Part shown: piece by piece, positions 57,333 through 64,000 of the stretch
How positions within the stretch are numbered: the stretch's first letter is position 1
How the letters are laid out: each line of letters starts with the position of its first letter
Assembly (NCBI GenBank): GCA_029990175.1
Contig: JARKIP010000033.1
Coordinates: 23,171,001-23,235,000, forward strand
Length of the DNA stretch: 64,000 nucleotides
Source: Petunia secreta
Taxonomy: Eukaryota > Streptophyta > Magnoliopsida > Solanales > Solanaceae
Reading direction: 5' to 3'
The notes under the pieces: model-generated
Told to the model about the DNA's origin: nothing
Databases searched by the model: none
The model's input: the letters and a program-made list of their open reading frames with translations, nothing else
Program-made: the position numbers and the translations under genes

Positions 57333-57340
57333 TATTTATA
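57333..57340 (-). promoter_or_regulatory. Candidate minus-strand TATA box
   Basis: TATAAATA followed by GGGACTTCGCG on the minus strand, about 100 bases before the ATG of the antisense frame at 57232. Orientation is opposite to the Tat element's own LTR promoter (57904-57911). Confidence 0.45.
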
Positions 57341-57593
57341 GGCAGAAAAGAGATAAGGATGATATATGAAACGGTCAAGCGTCATTATTGCTGCAGATAT
57401 GGAACGGTTCGGAGCAGTTAAGGGGAGTTCTTAGAAAGGTCCATAGAATTGGTATCAACCAATCAGATCAAAGCACATAGAGTTCTCGAAGAAATCAACA
57501 TCATTCTTGGTCAAATAGATTTCGAGTCTTAAGAAGTCGGTGAGATATCTTCTCAAATTCGTCTTGCATGCAGCTTTCACTTTCTGATAGCTT

Positions 57594-58086
57594 GTGTCGG
57601 CACTCAGCAAATGGGGGAACTCACTGTGTGGGCAAAAATACGCCACCTATTATTACGGGGATACAAGTCCAGTTGGTGAGACTAGGCTTATCTTATAAGT
57701 CACCGGGCACAAAGGATGCACGCCTGTTCTACGAGTTACGATCATTCAGGCGGTATGGGCGTAGGACAAATGGTAAACATCCTACTGCCTTAGGATTACA
57801 GTCTCCTAGTTGGGATTTAGTATACACCGGCGCCTTTGAGTTATAGGCCCAGAGCCTTATTATTCTTTGTATTTTACCTTAATTAGGACACGGTATCAAC
57901 TACTATAAATACCACTCCTTACATTGTATTGAACAACAAGACGATTCACCAAAGAATCCGGCTATTCTCAAGGAATAAGACTACTTTACTTTTCTTGTTC
58001 ATTATTTTCTCTCTTTAGTTTATTTACGTTTCCATCGTATTTACTATATTGCTTGTGAACTCATTCTTAATTAATTGTTTAACCTA
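57594..58086 (+). repeat. 3' LTR of the plus-strand Tat element
   Basis: Likely begins TGTCGGCACTCAGC at 57594 and ends near GGCATAAACA at about 58110; both ends are approximate. TATAAATA at 57904-57911 is a good promoter box, followed by the leader-like part that matches, inverted, 53130-53284 and 7243-7273. Frame 57568-57846 inside is probably chance. Confidence 0.7.
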
Positions 58087-58110
58087 GGCTACCGTTTTAG
58101 GCATAAACAA

Positions 58111-59036
58111 TTGACAGCCGCACAACACTTCATGAAAATTTCATGGAACCTCTCATTAATAGAATTAAACAGACCGAGCATCGGGAATTATCTTTCGTCC
58201 AAGAATATTGCGTTTACAGAGAAATATTGGTGGTCATCATGTCGTACCTGTGACCCGGGAGATATGTCATGTTCCATTTTTCAAATCCAACTTCATTCTA
58301 AAGACAATCAACAAATTGCTGGATTTGCAATCCGATATATTTTCATTATGTTACCTAGCCAAATCCGCCGCCTCATGTGCCAAAGTCAAAAGGTTGATTA
58401 TATAGATGGAGGTCATCTACCCAATTCATAAAACATAAATATTATTTAATTAAATGAAGACTTTTTTAGGGTCTTTTACCCAACTCTCCTCAGTTAGTTG
58501 AACAAGTAAGATAGGTCAGAGTATCACATACTTTTTCTAAAAAGATTTAAAAAAAAAAAAAAAAGATAAGAAAATAAATAGAGAGAGAGAGAGAGAGAAT
58601 ACCTAAGGGATTAGTGGTCTAGGGTACATGAAAGGGATAGGAGTAGTACGAATCAAATCCAGACCTCCTATATGAGAGAACACTGAATTTACTAAGCTAT
58701 ATACCTTGGTGATAGATAGTCACTTTACATGTTAAAACTTAGGAAAGCACCATTTTTTCACTTTACACTAAATATTTTTATTAATTTTTCTTATTTGAAG
58801 GTGTTAATGTTTTGCAATAACTCCTTGAAACAGATATTTGACCTTCAAAATAATTGTAGCATGTATTACGAAACTTATAACGTTTTTAAATGGAATAATT
58901 AATTGACCAACTAAAAAGAATTAGATTTCTGTTTGAGACCTAGATGTATGAAAATAGATAGCAAATCAAGGGTATGAAAATATCAAGATAAGTCAATTCA
59001 GTACCTTCAGTGTAGCGATACGCATTCTAGAGAGTT
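58111..59036. other. Intergenic AT-rich sequence, no gene seen
   Basis: No recognisable domain. The frame 58075-58431 is open for 118 codons but matches nothing I know and begins in the LTR. A poly-A run (58549-58564) and a (GA)n microsatellite (58580-58599) lie in the middle. Confidence 0.5.
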
Positions 59037-59039
59037 TTA

Positions 59040-59843
59040 TAGCCTGTTTGGGATTGCTGCAAAAAAAACTGCTTATTTTGAGAAGTACTTTTGGCATAAG
59101 TACTTTTTAAAAAAGTATTTTTGGATAATAAGCAATTTTTGTTTGGACAACTCATTGGAGAAGTATTTTTGATAAATAATTTGTGTTTGGTTAATCGTTA
59201 CGAAAAGTACTTTTCAGTGTCAAATTACGAAAAGGACATCCAAGTTCATTTTACATTTGGATTAATAAAAATAAAAAAAAATAATTTCGAATATTTATCA
59301 TAAAAGACTTTAATTAAAAACTTTATTTAGTTAAATGTAAAATATAACGTAAAAGATATAAATTTAAGCTATTGAACAACATAAAATATAGTTAAATTAA
59401 AGTGATAACGGAATTAGGAATTTCTAATAATCACTTGCTTTTAAAAGATAATTTAAATAGTAGGACATCCTATATACGCTTGATAGTAATACCTAAAAAT
59501 AAAAATTAGTCCTAGAGGAAGAAGATTTGTAAAAGTACGTAGTAGAAAAAATAAGAAAAAAAAAATATAATTATATTTTGAGAGAGATATGGTTAATTTA
59601 TAAGGAATAATATATGAATCTTGGTAAGGATATTTCAGTCTTTAAAAAATTAATAAACTGCTTCTGCTTCTGCTTCCTGGAAGAAGCAGATATTTGTAGC
59701 TTCTTCCCAACAGCCGAAAAACTGCTTCTGCTTCTACCTAAAAGTACTTCTTTTTAGTTGCCAAACACCTCAAAATTTCAAAAAAAGTACTTTTATTGAA
59801 AAAAAACACTTTTAACTTTGGAGAAGCAATGTCAAACAGGCTA
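59040..59843. mobile_element. Large MITE-like element with TTA target duplication
   Basis: 804 bp with inverted ends TAGCCTGTTTGGGATTGCT and (reverse complement of the right end) TAGCCTGTTTGACATTGCT, flanked by TTA at 59037-59039 and 59844-59846. A three-base TTA/TAA duplication with such ends fits PIF/Harbinger-type (Tourist-like) elements. Subterminal regions repeat AAGTACTTTT-like words in both orientations. The only frame, 59121-59303, is short and AT-rich, so no transposase is encoded. Confidence 0.8.
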
Positions 59844-59849
59844 TTAGTG

Positions 59850-61386
59850 TGAGAAGCTCCCCCTTCTTTCTACCCCTCCCTCTTCAAGCACATTATCTCC
59901 TTCCTACTTTCTTCTTTTTTCCTATGAATCCAGACTACCCAAAGCGTATATCAGACCATCACTTACTTCCACCTGAACCACCTGACCCCATATTAATGAC
60001 TCTAATGAAACTAGCTCCACTAAAAGCTCAAAACCAACATACTACGATAAGTTGGTGCAGCAAGATGCCGTATCAAAGATAATTCCTTCGTCAACACTCA
60101 TTCATTCACTCCCAGCCTCACTCTTACCCATGCACCACCAACCAATTTTAGAGGATTAAATGACCACATCTCTCTTTCACAAGAAGAAAGATATCATATC
60201 TATTCTCCCCGGGCAAATTAAGTTATCATCAAACTTCAAGGGAAAATATTGCACCACCAATACTTACTTGAAAAAATAACAAAATTATGGTGTCTATCAA
60301 AAGAATTCTCTTTAATCGACCTTGGTGAAAATTTTTATGTCGCAAAATTCAATAGACACGAAAGCCCACAAAGTCCTCACTGAAGGTCCTTGGTTCATCA
60401 ATAGCGTTTTCCTATCAACTAGGTATTGGGAACTAAATTTCGTAGCAACTGAAATAAAACTAATGTTCACTGCAGTTTGGATCAGGCTATCGAATCTACC
60501 TACTGAATTTTTTTGATGAAGGAATTCTGAGAAAAATTAGAAATCGCCTGGGCAAATTACTAAAAGTTAATTTCAAAAGCTCTACTGCACTAAAAGGACA
60601 GGTATGCACGCCTTTGTGTCGAGGTACCAATAGATATTTCAGTCAAAAGTTTTATTTTCATAGATCTCCATAAACAATCTATTATCTATGAAGCTGAAAA
60701 ACTTCTGTGTAAGAAATGTGTTTGTTTGAATCATCTTCAAGAACTTTGTCCATACTCCACCCCACTTGACAATTCTACCACCCTAAATCCTTCCATGCAA
60801 AATTCCCAATTAAAACTTAAATTAAGGAGGAGGAGTGTGAGTGGCAAACTGTGAGTTTCTGTAAAAAGAAAAAACCACTAGCAAATTTTTTTAGCCACGA
60901 AAATCGTGATATATCCTTGTCCAAGACATCTAGTATAGCTCAATCTAGTCGTGCAGTGACATCTCGTCCGGGCAAGTCTTCTCTCTTTATTAATCTTAAT
61001 CTATATAAATCTAAATATTATGTTGAAATTAAAAATACATCTAACAAATTTGAAGTTTTAAATCTTGCTAACACTGACTCAATTATAAAGTTAAAGACTT
61101 GTAATAATGATAATGAGCCAAGCTCAAACTCGACTCAAGCCATGCAAAAAATCAAACATCATAACCCTAGCCCTAATGATCCGTCTGACTTGGATGGACA
61201 CGAGGCAGCCCCTACACTCTTTGCAAAAATCCTACTATCAAAAACAATATCCACCCAAATTTTGATGAATCTTTGAATACCCTAACACGGACCCTCACCC
61301 CCAATGACTCTTCACCTAGTGATTCCTCTACTCAGTCAACTATTTCCTCATTAAACACGGCTGACTCCTTACCAAACAAGTAACCT
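59850..61386 (+). pseudogene. LINE ORF1 remnant, part 1
   Basis: Plus-strand text at about 60180-60540 reads, across several frames, as the DUF4283-type domain of plant L1 ORF1 (LSKEFSLIDLG, then FYVAKFN-like, then the ILTEGPWFINSVFLSTRYWE stretch within 60322-60516). About 60690-60770 looks like the cysteine-rich knuckle (CKKCVCLNHLQELCP-like). 60851-61276 is a Ser/Asn-rich linker. Frames are broken throughout. No endonuclease or RT follows. Confidence 0.65.
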
Positions 61387-61404
61387 TGCATGTCATTTAC
61401 TACT
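61387..61404. repeat. Left target duplication of the truncated LINE
   Basis: TGCATGTCATTTACTACT, identical to 62782-62799. An 18-base duplication is typical for LINE insertion. Confidence 0.9.
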
Positions 61405-62781
61405 TTTTTTTTTTTTGTAGAAACATGACATTGTATTAAAACATTACGTAACAGAAACAAGAGCGTTAATACGGCTAGTACATGAAGCCGTATTGCTATT
61501 ATTATTACAACAAACACTACGGGGGGAGGAAATGGCATGAAGCGCATTCAGGTTCCCTAAAGTAGACAACATAACACAATTATTTTCTGAAGATCTAACA
61601 ACAGCAGCATTTCCCTCTCTATCTTCCAACAAGCATTGCTGGACAAAAATCGGAGGTAATGCATAATGACTAGAAAAGATGGTAGACTGATGGGGAGCTC
61701 CTTTTGCCAAGAAGTGTGCAACTCTATTCCCTTGCCGGTAGCTATGCCTGAATGTTTGCACGTTCAGCTGGATCATCATTGACCTGCATGTTAAAATAAT
61801 AGAAGCATAAGTTGGGGTTGGTTTCTCTATTAATCTTAGAAGGTCAGAGGAGTCTGATTCTACTTCTAATGGAGTTAGATTCTGCTTAATAGCTAGGGTT
61901 AGCCCATGGAATAAGGCTAACAATTCGACATGCAAATGGTTTTGGCCTAGAACTTTTTTATGGAATCCAAGAATCCAATCACCATTTGAATTACGAAAAA
62001 CACCACCGACACTGGCTCTATTATATGATTTAGAGTAAGATCCATCTATATAAAGCTTAAAGAAACCACGTGGAGGAGGAAACCATGATATTTTGATGTT
62101 AAGTTGGCGATTAGTTCTGATATCTTTTTTGGTGAGGAGGACAAATTCAAGTGTTTTGGAGTGGACCTGATCATATGTTAGTGATTTATCCAAATTGTTT
62201 ATATTATTATTATTATGGTTGAGCCATAGGTTCCAAAGGGCAAAAGAAAGAAATTCGAGCCAGCCATAATAAGTGGAATTGAGGCTTGGGGAGAGATCTC
62301 TTAATTTTGTCAGCCAATCTGAACAGATAGGAAGGTTCATTCTGATAGCACAGCTATCCCCAAATGTTTTCGCAAGAGGGCAGCCCACGAATATGTGATA
62401 GGGGTTTTCGTTTTGTAGCTTGCAACCAGGGCATGTTGCATCAATATTTATGCCAATTTTATGTAAGTAAGCGCGGGTAGGAAGCTTGTTGTGTAGGCAT
62501 TGCCACAGGAAATATTTTATTTTATTGAGAGTATTAATAGACCATATCCAACCAAAGTCCTGGGTGTTAGGGGTATGAGGCTCAATAGCGTTATAGGTTG
62601 ATTTGATTGTAAAGAGCCCATTACTATTAAGATTCCATGTAGGATAGTCTATATCCGAGTGTTGAGTGTTAGTTAAAAGGTGATTTAAATCCGTAGTGAT
62701 CCCATCAGGGAGATCAAAGGATAACAGGCTTGGGTTAGAGGTTATATCTGCAACTTTAAGATTAACCTCTGATTTAATATC
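61405..62781 (-). mobile_element. 5'-truncated LINE insertion, antisense to its host LINE
   Basis: Bounded by an 18-base target duplication. On the minus strand it ends in a poly-A tail (T-run at 61404-61416). Only the 3' part of ORF2 is present: zinc-binding zf-RVT region at about 62560-62390, then a C-terminal RNase H. Size 1.38 kb. 5' truncation, poly-A and long duplication together are the signature of target-primed reverse transcription. Confidence 0.92.
61444..62388 (-). CDS. LINE ORF2 C-terminus: zinc-binding tail and RNase H
   Basis: Open 314-codon minus-strand frame. It starts within the zf-RVT region; upstream codons (to about 62560, CPGCKLQNENPYHIF) belong to the same protein. The RNase H of the plant RVT_3 type follows: FFKLYIDGSYSKS (first aspartate), ASVGGVFRNSNGDWILGF, HVELLALFHGLTLA (glutamate), EVESDSSDLLRLI (aspartate), and a GNRVAHFLAKGA tail. 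All four catalytic acidic positions look kept. The long open frame suggests a fairly recent insertion. Cut off from RT, it cannot act in retrotransposition. Confidence 0.9.
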   Translation of the reverse strand: MGCPLAKTFGDSCAIRMNLPICSDWLTKLRDLSPSLNSTYYGWLEFLSFALWNLWLNHNNNNINNLDKSLTYDQVHSKTLEFVLLTKKDIRTNRQLNIKISWFPPPRGFFKLYIDGSYSKSYNRASVGGVFRNSNGDWILGFHKKVLGQNHLHVELLALFHGLTLAIKQNLTPLEVESDSSDLLRLIEKPTPTYASIILTCRSMMIQLNVQTFRHSYRQGNRVAHFLAKGAPHQSTIFSSHYALPPIFVQQCLLEDREGNAAVVRSSENNCVMLSTLGNLNALHAISSPRSVCCNNNSNTASCTSRINALVSVT

Positions 62782-62799
62782 TGCATGTCATTTACTACT

Positions 62800-63130
62800 A
62801 CTACTACTACTTCTTTCCATATACCTACATCTCCTTATATATCTAAGAATGGGCAATCTAAAGTTACACACTACTCGACTGAAAGCAAGAAAAACTATGA
62901 AGGAGCTCTTGAAACTTAACAAAAAATCAAAGGAAAACAAGAACATGAATCCAAACAACTTTCAATTTTCCCGCCAACAACAAATGAATCAACCCTTGAT
63001 ATTCACTCTTCCTCCAACCCAAAATCAAATTCCACAATCTTGGTTGGAGTCGACCCTTTGGGGTCAAGCAGTGTCAATACCCATGGATTTGAACAGACAA
63101 CTGATATTTGACTATTTTACCTTATATTTT
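62800..63130 (+). pseudogene. LINE ORF1 remnant, part 2 (after the truncated LINE)
   Basis: Continues the Asn/Gln/Ser-rich linker that stops at 61386, since 62782-62799 is the duplicated target. The frame 62696-63154 crosses the insertion boundary and is therefore partly artificial. Nothing after 63130 resembles ORF2. Confidence 0.4.
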
Positions 63131-63149
63131 TCGGGTAGTTTTACCATGT

Positions 63150-64000
63150 TATGATAGTACACCTAAGAGTTTATATGCAAAATTCTCAAGAGATGATACT
63201 AATTGAGTTGTTTGGTGTTGTAGGATTTGAACATGGTAAATTGAGCAAGAAATTGCTAGTTTTTGAGCTAAAGGTGAAGATGTTGAAGAGCTCAAGTGAT
63301 CCGTGTGCCACGCGAGTGACACCGGAAGAAATAGAGTCTTTGCTTAGGAATCGATTAAATATTTCAGCGCATTTAGGCCAAATACGTGAGCGCCACGCGA
63401 GGTGAATTGTCTGAAGAACATTAGTCCGCGTGGCACGCGGGTGCCACGCAAAGCACAATGTTATGGGCAAAATTTTAAGGGCATTTTTGTACTTTTGCTT
63501 AGTTTCCTACAGGGTATAAAAGCTTCTTTTGTCTTCATTATGATAACACACTGGGAAAGAGGCAAAAAGGAGGCTAGAGTTTTGGAGACTTCAAGAACAC
63601 GAGTTTTTCCTAAATTCTTCCTTACTTTTTGTAATTTATTCATTCATGAATTATATTGATATGACTATCATGAACATGAGTGGCTAATTCACCCATTCTA
63701 GGGTTGATTGAACCACTCCAATACTTATGTGCTTTGAATATTTGTTTTGATGAATGAAACTTGTGAATACTTCCTATCTAAGTGTTTATGTTTTGATTTC
63801 TATTGATTGGAAGGGCTCCCAATTGATTGTTCCCATTATTCTTGTGTGCCTAGGGATAGATTCATAGGTTTGTGTTTAACACTTAGCAATATTTCAACCT
63901 AAAACCAAGTTATTACTTAGGTTGTCAATAAGGTGATTTGTGGCCATTGACCCTGATTGTGAACTAAACTTGTAGTCCTAAGTATCTTCATTAATTAATT
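63150..64000 (+). repeat. LTR-like sequence running off the right edge
   Basis: Contains GCGTGGCACGCGGGTGCCACGC (imperfect palindromic words at about 63300-63460), GTATAAAAGC at about 63514 as a TATA-like box, and CATGAGTGGCTAA with CTAGGGTTGA at about 63675-63710, words I associate with LTRs or leaders of plant Ty3/gypsy elements. No partner copy is in the window, so the boundaries and family are uncertain. Confidence 0.4.

Noticed and set aside
58075..58431. 118-codon plus-strand host gene
   Set aside because: It begins inside an LTR, has no recognisable domain, and there is no second exon or promoter evidence. Kept only as unassigned sequence.

Overview
This window is plant nuclear DNA, and I see no host gene in it. 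It is a stack of transposable elements inserted into one another, the pattern of gene-poor (probably pericentromeric) heterochromatin in a large eudicot genome. The element families (an Ogre/Tat giant with two extra ORFs, Tekay-like chromoviruses, a CRM/Galadriel-like element, a Copia element with a TATCAGCACGA primer site) fit a nightshade (Solanaceae). That assignment is inference from overall resemblance; no search was run.

Nesting, outermost first. (0) A Tat-type Ty3/gypsy element on the minus strand, whose LTR is now split between 53130-53284 and about 7243-7273 and whose gag lies at 6421-7200. (1) A very large Ogre-like element, minus strand, 7274-53124, inserted in that LTR with target duplication GTCTT on both sides. 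From right to left it has: 5' LTR, primer site, leader, two diverged ORF1-type genes, gag, protease, G-patch, reverse transcriptase, two RNase H domains, integrase, a 69-bp minisatellite in the 3' region, and a truncated 3' LTR. (2a) In its 3' LTR, at 10469, sits plus-strand chromovirus 'element 1'. (3) Inside element 1 lies 'element 2' (13815-25477, duplication CTGTA). (4) Inside the 3' LTR of element 2 lies a Copia element (19268-22926, duplication AAAAA). (5) The Copia element holds an inverted tail of a related Copia. (2b) In the Ogre integrase gene sits a young plus-strand CRM/Galadriel-like element (30805-38594, duplication GGCTG).

Flanks. Positions 1-6389 carry a minus-strand Tekay-type chromovirus (3' LTR, chromodomain integrase, RNase H, RT, protease, gag) broken by frameshifts. 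Positions 53285-58090 carry a plus-strand Tat relative with a candidate antisense ORF and its own TATA box before the 3' LTR. Positions 59040-59843 are a large MITE-like element with TTA duplication. Positions 59850-63130 hold a decayed LINE ORF1, into which a 5'-truncated LINE inserted in antisense (61405-62781, 18-bp duplication). The right edge looks like another LTR.

No reading frame here is intact enough to make a complete element protein. The youngest insertion, 30805-38594, comes closest: a 1085-codon gag-protease-RT frame, followed by three single-base-type indels. Coordinates of termini were read by eye from paired repeats and target duplications; those with duplications are reliable to about 1-2 bases, others are approximate.
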